From positions 1 to 40,530 of the forward strand of contig JBOGWA010000105.1 of NCBI GenBank assembly GCA_050693155.1: a DNA stretch of 40,530 nt. The letters run 5' to 3'. This stretch comes from JBOGWA01 sp050693155. Lineage in GTDB: Bacteria; Actinomycetota; UBA4738; CALAEC01. The position numbers and the translations under genes are program-made. Shown in pieces: positions 29,794 to 37,825 of this stretch. The number at the start of each line of letters is the position of its first letter. Position 1 is the first letter of the stretch. The notes under the pieces are model-generated. The model saw only the letters and a program-made list of their open reading frames with translations, had not been told where the DNA came from and made no database searches.

Positions 29794-32421
29794 GTGGACG
29801 GAGCGCAGATCCGCGAACGTTTTCTCTCGTTCTTCGAGGCGCGCGAGCATCAACGCGTGCCGTCGTCCTCCCTCATCCCGAACGCGCCGGGTCTTCTGCT
29901 CACGACCGCCGGCATGGTGCAGTTCCGGCCGTACTTCCTGGGCGAACAGGACTCGCCCTATCCGCGAGCGACCTCGGCGCAGAAGTCGTTCCGGACGACC
30001 GACATCGACCAGGTTGGGCTCACGGATCGACACCTCACCTTCTTCGAGATGCTCGGGAACTTTTCGTTCGGCGACTACTTCAAGGAAGAAGCGATTGCGT
30101 GGGCATTCGAGCTCGTCACCGAGGGCTACGGCATCGACGCCGACCGCGTCTGGGCCACGGTCTACGAGACCGACGACGAGGCCGCCGAGATCTGGGCCGG
30201 GCACGTGCCAGGTGAGCGCATCGTCCGCCGCGGCAAGGCGGACAACTTCTGGTCGATGGGCGTCGCCGGACCATGCGGCCCCTGCTCGGAGGTGTATGTG
30301 GACCGGGGGCCCGGGCACGGGCGGGAGGGCGGACCGGCGGTCGACGAGGACCGGTACCTGGAGATCTGGAATCTCGTGTTCATGCAGAACGAGTGCAACG
30401 AACAGACGGATCCGGTCGGCGACCTCCCGAAGAAGAACATCGACACGGGGAGCGGCCTCGAGCGGTTGGCGGTCGTGCTCCAGGACGTCGGGTCCGCATT
30501 CGAGACCGATCTGATCCGGCCCCTGCTCGAAGAAGCGGAACGGCTCGCCGATCGCTCCTACGGGAAGGACCAGGCGACCGACCGGTCCCTTCGCATCCTC
30601 GCCGAGCACGGACGAGCCGCCACGTTTCTGATCGCCGACGGCGTGGTCCCCTCGAACGAGGGCCGTGGATACGTCCTTCGGCGGATGCTCCGCCGAGTGG
30701 TTTCGCACGCCCGCCGGCTCGGGATCGAATCGGACGTCACACCTTCCCTCGTCGAGCGTACGGTCGAGATGCTGGGGGAGCCCTACCCCGAGCTCGAGGA
30801 GCGGAAGCCCTTCGTCCTCCAGGTGGCGGCGTCGGAGGAGGAGCATTTCGGCAAAACGCTCCGGCAGGGGATCGCGCTGTTCGAGGAAGAGGTTTCGAAG
30901 ACGAAAGCGGAAAAGGCCCAGATGTTCTCCGGCGAGGCGGCGTTTCGTTACCACGACACGTACGGGTTTCCGATCGAGCTCACCGTCGAGCTCGCCCGGG
31001 AAGTAGGACTCGAGGTCGACACCGAGGTCTTCGAACGGCTCATGGACGAACAGCGTTCGCGCGCCCGCGCCGCCGCCAAGCGCGGCGAGGATCAGCGAGG
31101 CCTCGCGGCGGTCGCGAAGGACGCGGGGACGACGGAGTTCCTCGGCTACGAGCATCTCGAGTCCGACGGTGAGATCGCGGGGCTGCTCGCGGGTGACAAG
31201 CGGGCAAGAAGCGTGAGCGAGGGCGGGGTGGTCGACGTTCTGTTGAATCGGACGCCGTTCTATCCAGAGGGCGGTGGTCAGGTAGGGGACACCGGGGTGA
31301 TCACCACCGAGACCGCAGAGCTGATCGTCGAAGACACCGTTCCGGGACCCGGCGAGACGGTCGTACATCGGGCCAAGGTTGCGATGGGCGAGGTGCGGAC
31401 CGGCCAGGAGGCGCGCGCCCGGGTGGACGCGGACCGACGCGCAGCGGTCGCTCGCTCTCATACCGGAACGCACATCGCGCACTGGACCCTCAGACACCTG
31501 CTGGGCGAGCACGCGCGCCAGGCCGGCTCGCTGGTGGCTCCCGGCCGGATTCGGTTCGACTTCACGCACTTCGAGGCCCCGTCGCGGAGCCTGCTCGAGG
31601 AGGTCGAGGGGCTCGCGAACCGGCGGCTTCTCGAAAACGACCCGGTTCGCGCCTACGAGACCACCTTCGAATACGCCCGCGGACAGGGAGCGATTGCCTT
31701 GTTCGGCGAGAAGTACGGCGACATCGTTCGCGTCGTGGAGATCGGGGACTATTCCGTCGAGCTCTGTGGGGGCACCCACGTGCCTCGAACCGCGGAGGTG
31801 AGCCTGTTCCTCATCGCTTCGGAGGCGAGCATCGGGTCCGGTCTCCGGAGGATCGAAGCCCTGGTCGGATCCGACGCGCTCACGTGGGTGAATCGAGAGC
31901 GACGGCTCCTGGCCGAGGTCGCCGAAACCCTCGGGGCCGGAGACGCCGAGCAGACCCTCGATCGAGCACGGCGGGCAATCGAGCGGATCAAGGAGCTCGA
32001 AAGCTCACTGGGCCGAGTGAAGAAGCAGGAACGCGGCGAGCGGATCGACGAACTGATCGCCGGAGCGCAGCGGGTGGACGGGGTGTCGTTCGTCGTGTCG
32101 GAGATTCCGGGCGAGGACGCCGGCGGTCTTCGGGAGCTGGCGCTTGCGATCCGTTCGCGGATGGAGAAGGACGGCGACGGCGCCGCGGTGCTCGGGAGCG
32201 CCGACGGTACTCGGGCGTTGCTGGTGGCCTCGTGCACGAAATCGCTCGTCGACCGTGGGATAAGGGCGCCGAAGCTGCTCGAAGAAGCGGCAAAGGCCGT
32301 CGGCGGAGGAGCGGGCGGCAAGGACCACCTGGCGTTCGCCGGCGGGGGAAAGTCGGATGCCCTGTCATCGGCGCTCGAGGGCGTCGGTGTTCGGCTGAAG
32401 AAGCTCCTTACCGGTGACTGA
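29794..32421 (+). CDS. alaS: Alanyl-tRNA synthetase
   Basis: AlaS charges tRNA-Ala and edits Ser/Gly mischarging. The 875-aa protein is full length. The class II catalytic core begins IRERFLSFFEAREHQRVPSSS, with motif 2 at KSFRTTDIDQVGLTDRHLTFFEMLGNFSFG. The editing domain has its zinc ligands H556/H560 in SHTGTHIAH and the C658xxxH set in LCGGTHVP. The C-terminal oligomerisation domain contains a GGxGGG-like region (AVGGGAGGKDHLAFAGGG). The start is GTG (VDGAQIRERF), directly behind a -10 box. An upstream frame extension overlaps the ABC permease and is not real. The stop overlaps ruvX by 8 nt. Confidence 0.96.
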   Translation: MDGAQIRERFLSFFEAREHQRVPSSSLIPNAPGLLLTTAGMVQFRPYFLGEQDSPYPRATSAQKSFRTTDIDQVGLTDRHLTFFEMLGNFSFGDYFKEEAIAWAFELVTEGYGIDADRVWATVYETDDEAAEIWAGHVPGERIVRRGKADNFWSMGVAGPCGPCSEVYVDRGPGHGREGGPAVDEDRYLEIWNLVFMQNECNEQTDPVGDLPKKNIDTGSGLERLAVVLQDVGSAFETDLIRPLLEEAERLADRSYGKDQATDRSLRILAEHGRAATFLIADGVVPSNEGRGYVLRRMLRRVVSHARRLGIESDVTPSLVERTVEMLGEPYPELEERKPFVLQVAASEEEHFGKTLRQGIALFEEEVSKTKAEKAQMFSGEAAFRYHDTYGFPIELTVELAREVGLEVDTEVFERLMDEQRSRARAAAKRGEDQRGLAAVAKDAGTTEFLGYEHLESDGEIAGLLAGDKRARSVSEGGVVDVLLNRTPFYPEGGGQVGDTGVITTETAELIVEDTVPGPGETVVHRAKVAMGEVRTGQEARARVDADRRAAVARSHTGTHIAHWTLRHLLGEHARQAGSLVAPGRIRFDFTHFEAPSRSLLEEVEGLANRRLLENDPVRAYETTFEYARGQGAIALFGEKYGDIVRVVEIGDYSVELCGGTHVPRTAEVSLFLIASEASIGSGLRRIEALVGSDALTWVNRERRLLAEVAETLGAGDAEQTLDRARRAIERIKELESSLGRVKKQERGERIDELIAGAQRVDGVSFVVSEIPGEDAGGLRELALAIRSRMEKDGDGAAVLGSADGTRALLVASCTKSLVDRGIRAPKLLEEAAKAVGGGAGGKDHLAFAGGGKSDALSSALEGVGVRLKKLLTGD

Positions 32422-32851
32422 GCGATCCGGCCGCGTACTCGCTCTCGATGTTGGGGAGGCACGAATCGGCGTGGCCGTCTCCGATCCCGACCGACGAGTC
32501 GCGGTCCCAGCGGGCGCCATTCGAGTTGTCGGGGGGCCACAGGATCTGAGGGCCGTCGCTGCGATAGTTCGAGAGCAAGAGGCCACCGAGGTCGTCGTCG
32601 GTCATCCGTTGACGCTCTCGGGGGATCGGGGGCCGGCCGCGCGACGCGCCGAAGAATTCGCCGACGGGCTCCGGGCATTCCTCGAGGTGCCGATTCGTCT
32701 CCACGATGAACGACTCACGACGGTCGAGGCCGAACGCGATCTGCGGGACGCCGGCGTGACCGGTCCCGAGCGACGGCGCGTCATCGACCAAGCCGCAGCG
32801 ACCCTGATCCTGCGGGGCTATTTGGATCGTCCGGAGGGTGCGGGCGGGTAG
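32414..32851 (+). CDS. ruvX: Putative pre-16S rRNA nuclease RuvX (YqgF family)
   Basis: YqgF/RuvX is an RNase H-like protein implicated in maturing the 5' end of 16S rRNA. The 145-aa protein shows LALDVGEARIGVAVSD with the first catalytic Asp, VVVGHPLTLSGDRGPAA, and LHDERLTTVEAERDL with the middle acidic residue. The terminal RRVIDQAAATLILRGYLD carries the last Asp. The GTG start overlaps the end of alaS by 8 nt. The order alaS-ruvX-mltG-aroE is conserved across Gram-positives and supports the call. Confidence 0.93.
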   Translation: MTERSGRVLALDVGEARIGVAVSDPDRRVAVPAGAIRVVGGPQDLRAVAAIVREQEATEVVVGHPLTLSGDRGPAARRAEEFADGLRAFLEVPIRLHDERLTTVEAERDLRDAGVTGPERRRVIDQAAATLILRGYLDRPEGAGG

Positions 32852-32856
32852 CGGGT

Positions 32857-32862
32857 TATCCT
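32857..32862 (+). promoter_or_regulatory. mltG -10 box, probable leaderless start
   Basis: TATCCT ends 7 nt before the ATG at 32870. The intervening bases tcgaagg could also serve as a weak Shine-Dalgarno. Confidence 0.35.
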
Positions 32863-32869
32863 TCGAAGG

Positions 32870-33925
32870 ATGTCGAGCATCCCCCCGGTCGACCAACCCG
32901 CAGGCGCGCGCCCTACGCGACGAGGGATCCGCGTGGCCCTGCTCGTGCTGCTCGCGTTCTTGCTGGTCGCGGCGAGCGTCGCCGGGTACGGCGTCTGGGC
33001 CATGGGAGCCTCGGGCCCCCGGACGCCGGTCACGATCGAGATCCCGGAGGGCGCCACGGCATCAGACGTGGCGGAATTGCTCGCAGACCAAGACGTGATT
33101 CGATCGTCGCTCGCCTTCCGCGTCATCGCGAGGATCAGAGGGATCGGTTCCGAGATTCAGGCAGGCGACTACTCATTGACGACGAACATGCGCGTCTCCG
33201 AGGTGATCGACGCCCTGGAGCAGGGCCCGCTCGAGCCGAACCTCCTCACGACCACGATCCCGGAGGGCTTCACCGTCCGGCAGGTGGCCGAGCGTGCCAC
33301 CGAAGACCTCGAGCTTTCCTCCGATGAGTTCATCGTCGCGGCGACGAGCGGCTCCTACCGCGTCCCGCCCTACCTGCCCAGCGGCGCCGAGACGGTTGAG
33401 GGATTTCTGTTCCCGAAGACGTACGAGTTCGAGCCGGGAGTCGACGTCGACGCGGTGATCGAGCGGCTGCTCGACCAGTTCCGCGAGGAGGTCGACGGCT
33501 TGCCGTGGGACCGTGCCCGGCAGCTCGGCGTTACTCCGTACGAGATCGTCGTGATCGCCTCCATGATCGAGCGTGAGGCGGGTGTGCCTCAGGATCGCCA
33601 GAAGATCGCCGCCGTGATCTACAACCGGCTGGAGCAAGGGATGCTGCTCCAGATCGACGCGACGGTTCTCTACATCCTCCCCGAGCATCGAGAGCCCACG
33701 CCGACCGATTTCGATATCGACAGTCCGTACAACACGTATCTGCACGCCGGGTTGCCGCCCACGCCGATCGCAAATCCGGGCCGAGCGGCGATCGCCGCCG
33801 CGCTCAGTCCGGCCGATGTCGATTTCCTCTTCTACGTTCTCGCGGATTGCGGCGGCCGACATGCGTTCGCGCGGACCCTCGAGGAACACAACCGCCTGAA
33901 GGCTCAAAGCCCCGACTGTGGCTGA
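32870..33925 (+). CDS. mltG: Endolytic murein transglycosylase MltG
   Basis: MltG cleaves nascent peptidoglycan strands and is anchored in the cytoplasmic membrane. The 351-aa protein has a short cytoplasmic N-terminus, one membrane helix (about 20-45, VALLVLLAFLLVAASVAGYGV) and an extracytoplasmic LysM-like segment (VTIEIPEGATASDVAELLADQ). The YceG catalytic domain includes FLFPKTYEF and the glutamate motif IASMIEREAG (E234/E236), then QIDATVLYIL, TYLHAGLPPTPIANPG and a final FARTLEEHN. All catalytic elements appear present. Its stop overlaps aroE by 8 nt. Confidence 0.94.
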   Translation: MSSIPPVDQPAGARPTRRGIRVALLVLLAFLLVAASVAGYGVWAMGASGPRTPVTIEIPEGATASDVAELLADQDVIRSSLAFRVIARIRGIGSEIQAGDYSLTTNMRVSEVIDALEQGPLEPNLLTTTIPEGFTVRQVAERATEDLELSSDEFIVAATSGSYRVPPYLPSGAETVEGFLFPKTYEFEPGVDVDAVIERLLDQFREEVDGLPWDRARQLGVTPYEIVVIASMIEREAGVPQDRQKIAAVIYNRLEQGMLLQIDATVLYILPEHREPTPTDFDIDSPYNTYLHAGLPPTPIANPGRAAIAAALSPADVDFLFYVLADCGGRHAFARTLEEHNRLKAQSPDCG

Positions 33926-34769
33926 TCTTTCCGCGACGACCCGGGTGCTCGGGGTCGTCGGGTGGCCCGTCGAACACAGCCTCTCCCCGGCGATTCACAA
34001 TGCCGCCTTTCGAGTCCTCGATCTGGCCTGGGTGTACCTGGCGTTCCCCGTCCCGCCGGACCGTCTCCCGGAGGCGCTCGCGGGTGTGCGGGCGCTCGGC
34101 ATCGCTGGGGCGAACGTCACGATGCCGCACAAGGAGCAGGCGGTCCTCCTCGTCGATGAGCTCACGCCGGAAGCCGAGCGGGTGCAATCGGTGAACACGA
34201 TCGTTCGGAAGGAGGACCGGCTCGTCGGTCACAACACCGATGCCCCCGGCTTCGCACGGTTTCTCCGAGAGGACGCCGGGCTCGACGTCACCGGTCGCAC
34301 GGCGCTCCTGCTGGGCGCCGGAGGAGCCGCGCGCGCTTGTGCCGCCGCCCTCGCCGATGGAGGGCTCGCCCGTCTGATCGTGGCTTTGCGCGATCCCGAC
34401 CGGGTTCGACCGATCCGGCGAGCCCTCGAGGGATCGGACGCCGTCATCGAGACGGTTCCGTTCCCTCATGCACCGGAACGACTCAGCGAGGCGGACCTGC
34501 TCGTGAATGCCACTCCGCTCGGCCAGCGAAAGGAGCGGCTTCCCGTTCAGGAGTTCACCGCAAGACAGGCCGTCGTCGATCTCGTGTACCGGCCCGCCGC
34601 TACGCCGCTTCTCGAGGATGCCCGTGCTGCGGGCGCCCAGGCCTTCGGAGGGCTCGGGATGCTGCTGCACCAGGCGGCGCTCTCAATCGAGCTCTGGACG
34701 GGGCGAATCCCCCCGCTCCCCGTCATGTCCGCTGCCGCCCTTGCCGAACTCTCCACCCCGACCGAATAG
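33918..34769 (+). CDS. aroE: Shikimate dehydrogenase
   Basis: AroE reduces 3-dehydroshikimate to shikimate with NADPH in aromatic amino acid synthesis. The 283-aa protein has the substrate site VGWPVEHSLSPAIHNAAF and NVTMPHKE with the catalytic Lys72. SVNTIV and HNTDAPGF hold N93 and D108. The NADP-binding glycine loop is LLGAGGAARA, and the late motif is GLGMLLHQAALS. GTG start with an 8-nt overlap of mltG. It is the last gene before the repeat-rich gap, and other shikimate genes are not in the window. Confidence 0.95.
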   Translation: MADLSATTRVLGVVGWPVEHSLSPAIHNAAFRVLDLAWVYLAFPVPPDRLPEALAGVRALGIAGANVTMPHKEQAVLLVDELTPEAERVQSVNTIVRKEDRLVGHNTDAPGFARFLREDAGLDVTGRTALLLGAGGAARACAAALADGGLARLIVALRDPDRVRPIRRALEGSDAVIETVPFPHAPERLSEADLLVNATPLGQRKERLPVQEFTARQAVVDLVYRPAATPLLEDARAAGAQAFGGLGMLLHQAALSIELWTGRIPPLPVMSAAALAELSTPTE

Positions 34770-34786
34770 TCGCGGCCCCAACCCAT

Positions 34787-34815
34787 CTCCCAACCTGGTG
34801 AGGCTCCGTGGCTCC
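34787..34815 (-). repeat. Dispersed repeat unit D (inverted)
   Basis: Read on the minus strand it is ggagccacggagcctcacc followed by aggttgggag, matching unit C (67-95) almost exactly. It follows aroE by 17 nt. Confidence 0.75.
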
Positions 34816-34826
34816 CTCCGTCGCTC

Positions 34827-34862
34827 CCTCCCATCCTGGTGAGGCGCCGTGGCTTTCTCGGT
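34827..34862 (-). repeat. Dispersed repeat unit E (inverted)
   Basis: Read on the minus strand it starts accgagaaagccacg, like unit A (3-37), and ends tcaccaggatgggag, like unit B. With unit D it forms an inverted, slightly shorter version of the whole 3-95 block. Confidence 0.75.
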
Positions 34863-34966
34863 TCGAGGCCGTCGGGGTGGCGCGCTTCCAGCGTCAGTGC
34901 CCTTGGAAGAGCTTCCTTCCACGCCTCAGGAACCGGCTGGCAGTCCACCCCTTCCGGCCCTCCCTC

Positions 34967-34985
34967 GGAAAGCCACGCTCGCCTC
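34967..34985 (+). repeat. Dispersed repeat unit F (partial)
   Basis: Bases 34968-34985 (gaaagccacgctcgcctc) match the first half of unit A (8-25) exactly over 18 nt; the second half of the unit is absent. Confidence 0.6.
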
Positions 34986-35144
34986 GACAGCGATTCCGTC
35001 GTGAGTTCGTGACTCACCAATCACGCCGAACGACGGCCCGAGACTGCGCGGGCTGCGGAGCGAAACATCTGCAGGCGACCCGCGGCTCTCACCCACCCAC
35101 GGCTCCAACGGTCGCCGAAGCCGCCCCGCGGAGCACCCCGCCAG

Positions 35145-35184
35145 TCTCACCAGGATGGGACGAGCCACGGAGCCTCACCACGGT
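35145..35184 (+). repeat. Dispersed repeat unit G (tandem pair)
   Basis: It covers the equivalent of units B and C. 35147-35180 matches 53-86 at 33 of 34 positions, then diverges to cggtgga. Confidence 0.8.
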
Positions 35185-35198
35185 GGAGAGGGCGCGCA

Positions 35199-35246
35199 GG
35201 CTCACCACGACGGGATGGGGAGCCACGGAGGCCGCCGGGTTGGGAG
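35199..35246 (+). repeat. Dispersed repeat unit H (degenerate tandem pair)
   Basis: A diverged pair: ggctcaccacgacgggatgg followed by ggagccacggaggccgccg and ggttgggag. It keeps the core words ctcacca, gatggg, gccacgga and ggttggga in the same order as units B and C. Confidence 0.6.
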
Positions 35247-35323
35247 AAGCAAAGGTTGGCCCGGGGCTCAAGCAGGGGGTGCTCCGAGGCCGACAAAACA
35301 AGCACAAGGCTAGAGGAGCGCGG

Positions 35324-36112
35324 TTGGACGGTCGGGACTTTGCTGCCCTTGCCGCCCGGCTGGCGGGAGGCCTGGACGAGGTCCGGGCCTGTCTGCTGTT
35401 GTCCCGGGACGGCCTGACGCTCGGCGTCCATCCGAGCGACGGGGAATCGCGTGCCCGGGCGGCATGGGAGCACCTTGCTGGGGCGGGGGATCCGGAACGG
35501 GGCTTCCTCGTTGTAGGCGACGAAGTGTGGGCGGCGGCTCGACGCGGGCCCTACGTCGGCGTGATCGTCGCGACGGCGGACGCGCTCCCGGGCCTGTTGC
35601 TCGACCGCCTGGACCAGGTGCTCCGCGCGGCGGAGCGGGATCGCGAGCGAGACGGCGTCTTCGCGCAGGCAGAGGAACCGGAACAGTTGGACGTCCCTCA
35701 GGGGTTGCGCTCCCCACTTCACCCCATTCCCGAGCCGGAGCTACTGATGTCGGCTTCGCCCGAAGGACTCCTCGTGCCCGAGCCGATCGTGATGGGAGAA
35801 GCGACGCGCATCCATCCCGCGAGCGAAGCGGGCGAGGCGCCGCCCCAGCTCGAGGAGATCGAGCGGGAGCCGGCACACTCAGCGGTGGACGGCCCTGCTG
35901 AGGAGCCCCAGGCAGCCGAGCTCCCGAAGCGGCGGCGGACGCTTCGAAAGAAAAGAGTGAAACGGCGGACGCGATCTAGGCAGACGATCGACGAGACGTT
36001 GACGAACGAGGCCGCGACCACCGGACGGAGGGAGGAGCCCGAGGTCGATCCGGTCGCGCTGGCTCGTGAATTCGCAGGCTTGTGGGGAGAGCGCCAGGAC
36101 CGGGGTCGCTAG
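35324..36112 (+). CDS. Hypothetical protein, possible roadblock/LC7-like N-terminal domain, upstream of pilB
   Basis: I chose the TTG at 35324, which has agaggag 5 nt upstream. The frame is open further 5' but runs through repeats and is not protein-like there. In the 262-aa product, residues about 1-95 look like a small alpha/beta domain (FAALAARLAGGLDEVRACLL, then LSRDGLTLGVHP, then VGVIVATADALPGLLLDRLDQVL). The pattern resembles roadblock/LC7 proteins, though I cannot confirm the family. A low-complexity acidic middle follows, then a very basic patch (PKRRRTLRKKRVKRRTRSR, about 203-221) and a short C-terminal helix. It lies 21 nt before pilB, so it is probably part of the pilus operon. In Myxococcus and Thermus, the roadblock protein MglB controls pilus polarity, which makes a regulatory role conceivable. 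Confidence 0.7.
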   Translation: MDGRDFAALAARLAGGLDEVRACLLLSRDGLTLGVHPSDGESRARAAWEHLAGAGDPERGFLVVGDEVWAAARRGPYVGVIVATADALPGLLLDRLDQVLRAAERDRERDGVFAQAEEPEQLDVPQGLRSPLHPIPEPELLMSASPEGLLVPEPIVMGEATRIHPASEAGEAPPQLEEIEREPAHSAVDGPAEEPQAAELPKRRRTLRKKRVKRRTRSRQTIDETLTNEAATTGRREEPEVDPVALAREFAGLWGERQDRGR

Positions 36113-36133
36113 CCCCCGCAACGGAGGGAACGG

Positions 36134-37825
36134 ATGGCGAGGACGCTTCGACGGACGAAACAGCTCGGGGAGATCCTGATCGATGAGGGTCTAATCGACG
36201 GCGCTCAACTGGAGACGGCTCTCTCGGAACAAGAGCGCCGAGGCCGGTCGCTCGGCCGCGTCCTCGTCGACCTCGGATTCGTGAACGAGCGAGACTTGGT
36301 TGCCGCGCTCGCGCGCCAGGTCGGGCTGGAGTTCGTCGATCTTGCGGACTACGAGATCGATCCGAGCGCGACGGCGCTCGTTCCCGAGCAAGTTGCTCGG
36401 CGCTATCGCGCGCTCCCGGTCCGCTTCGAAGACGATCAACTGGTCGTCGCGATGTCCGACCCGGCGAATGTGTTTGCGTTGGATGACATTCGCACCATCA
36501 CCGGGATGGACGTGCGCGCCGTTGTCGCGACCGCGTCGGATGTCGATGCCGCGATCAGCCAGCACGCGCAGTTCGACCAAGCTGCCGAGGAGATGGTGAC
36601 CGAGGCGTCCACTCAGGCGCCGCCGAGTATCGAGGAGGTCACGAGCGTCGAGGCGGCCGTCGAGGACGCTCCGATCGTCAAGCTCGTCAACCTTCTCATC
36701 ACACGGGCGGTCTCAGATCGGGCGAGCGACATCCACATCGAGCCGAGAGAGCGCGACGTCCGCATCCGATTCCGGATCGACGGGGTCCTTCACGAGGTCA
36801 TGCGGCCGCCGAGGAACATTCTTGCCGGGCTCGTCTCTCGGCTGAAGATCATGGCGGACATCGACATCGCGCTTCGCCGGGTGCCTCAGGACGGGCGCGT
36901 GAGCCTCGTGGTTGGGGGCAAGGCCGTCGACCTGCGGATGGTCACCCTTCCGTCGGTTCACGGCGAGAAGGTCGTCATTCGGATTCTCGACAAGAACAGC
37001 GTGCTCCTGCGGCTCGAGGATCTGGGCTTCTCTCCGCTCGCCTACGAGCGGTACGAGGAGAACTTCCGCAAGCCCTACGGAACCATCCTCGTGACGGGTC
37101 CGACAGGGTCGGGGAAGTCAACCACCCTCTACGCGACGATCAACATCCTGAACACCGAAGACCGGAACATCATCACGATCGAGGATCCAGTCGAGTATCG
37201 CCTGCCGGGCGTAAACCAGATGCAGGTTCACTCGAAGGCTGGGCTCACGTTCGCCACGGCGCTCCGCCACATCCTGCGCGGAGATCCGGACATCATCCTC
37301 GTGGGTGAGATCCGCGATACCGAGACGGCGGTGATCGGCGTCGAGGCGGCCCTCACCGGTCACCTCGTGCTGTCCACACTCCACACGAACGACGCCGCAT
37401 CCGCGATCACGCGACTCTTCGAGATGGGGGTCGAGCCGTATCTCGTCGCCTCCGCCCTCGACTGCCTGATTGCTCAACGGCTGGCTCGGCTTCTTTGCGA
37501 TCGATGCAAGGAAGCGTATGAGCCGTCGGAGGCCGAGCTCGTCGTCGCGGGATTTGGAGAGGAAGAGCGGCCGGGAATCACGGAGCTCTACCGCTCCGTT
37601 GGCTGTGGAACGTGCAGCCGGACCGGATACCGGGGCCGGATCGCACTGTTCGAGGTCATGCCGATCACCGAGGAGATCGAGCGACTGACGGCCGAGCGAG
37701 CGCCGACCGACGAGATCCGGAAGATGGCCATCGCTCAAGGAATGGTTCCCCTTCGCCGAGATGGACTGGAGAAGGTTCGGGCGGGGGTTACGTCCCTCGA
37801 GGAAGTCTTCCGGGTGGTGACATGA
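36134..37825 (+). CDS. pilB: Type IV pilus assembly ATPase PilB
   Basis: PilB is the hexameric ATPase that powers pilus extension from the inner face of the membrane. The 563-aa protein has an N-terminal MshEN/T2SSE_N domain (LGEILIDEGLIDGAQLETAL, a type that can bind c-di-GMP). The ATPase has SDRASDIHIEPRE, Walker A GPTGSGKSTTLY (from about residue 322), the Asp box TIEDPVEYR, Walker B DPDIILVGEIRD and the His box TGHLVLSTLHTNDA. The zinc-type tetracysteine site (LLCDRCKE and VGCGTCSRTG) is complete. ATG with ggaggga upstream; the stop overlaps pilT in ATGA. Confidence 0.96.
   Translation: MARTLRRTKQLGEILIDEGLIDGAQLETALSEQERRGRSLGRVLVDLGFVNERDLVAALARQVGLEFVDLADYEIDPSATALVPEQVARRYRALPVRFEDDQLVVAMSDPANVFALDDIRTITGMDVRAVVATASDVDAAISQHAQFDQAAEEMVTEASTQAPPSIEEVTSVEAAVEDAPIVKLVNLLITRAVSDRASDIHIEPRERDVRIRFRIDGVLHEVMRPPRNILAGLVSRLKIMADIDIALRRVPQDGRVSLVVGGKAVDLRMVTLPSVHGEKVVIRILDKNSVLLRLEDLGFSPLAYERYEENFRKPYGTILVTGPTGSGKSTTLYATINILNTEDRNIITIEDPVEYRLPGVNQMQVHSKAGLTFATALRHILRGDPDIILVGEIRDTETAVIGVEAALTGHLVLSTLHTNDAASAITRLFEMGVEPYLVASALDCLIAQRLARLLCDRCKEAYEPSEAELVVAGFGEEERPGITELYRSVGCGTCSRTGYRGRIALFEVMPITEEIERLTAERAPTDEIRKMAIAQGMVPLRRDGLEKVRAGVTSLEEVFRVVT

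Larger units (their letters stand above)
34770..35323 (+). other. Repeat-rich non-coding region between aroE and the pilus operon
   Basis: No gene is supported in these 554 nt: the open frames crossing it use unusual codons, carry no recognisable family sequence and run through repeats. It contains at least five to six units of the roughly 30-nt repeat family described separately. A 6-bp perfect hairpin, gtgagt-tcgtg-actcac, lies at 35001-35017. I see no good promoter for the downstream operon, although one is expected here. Confidence 0.65.

Noticed and set aside
34787..35246. CRISPR array
   Set aside because: Repeat units differ in length, orientation and spacing, spacers are not uniform, and there are no cas genes.
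34808..35323. Long 5' extension of the open frame leading into the protein before pilB
   Set aside because: It runs through five repeat units and lacks any family-like sequence; the TTG at 35324 has a well-placed agaggag Shine-Dalgarno.
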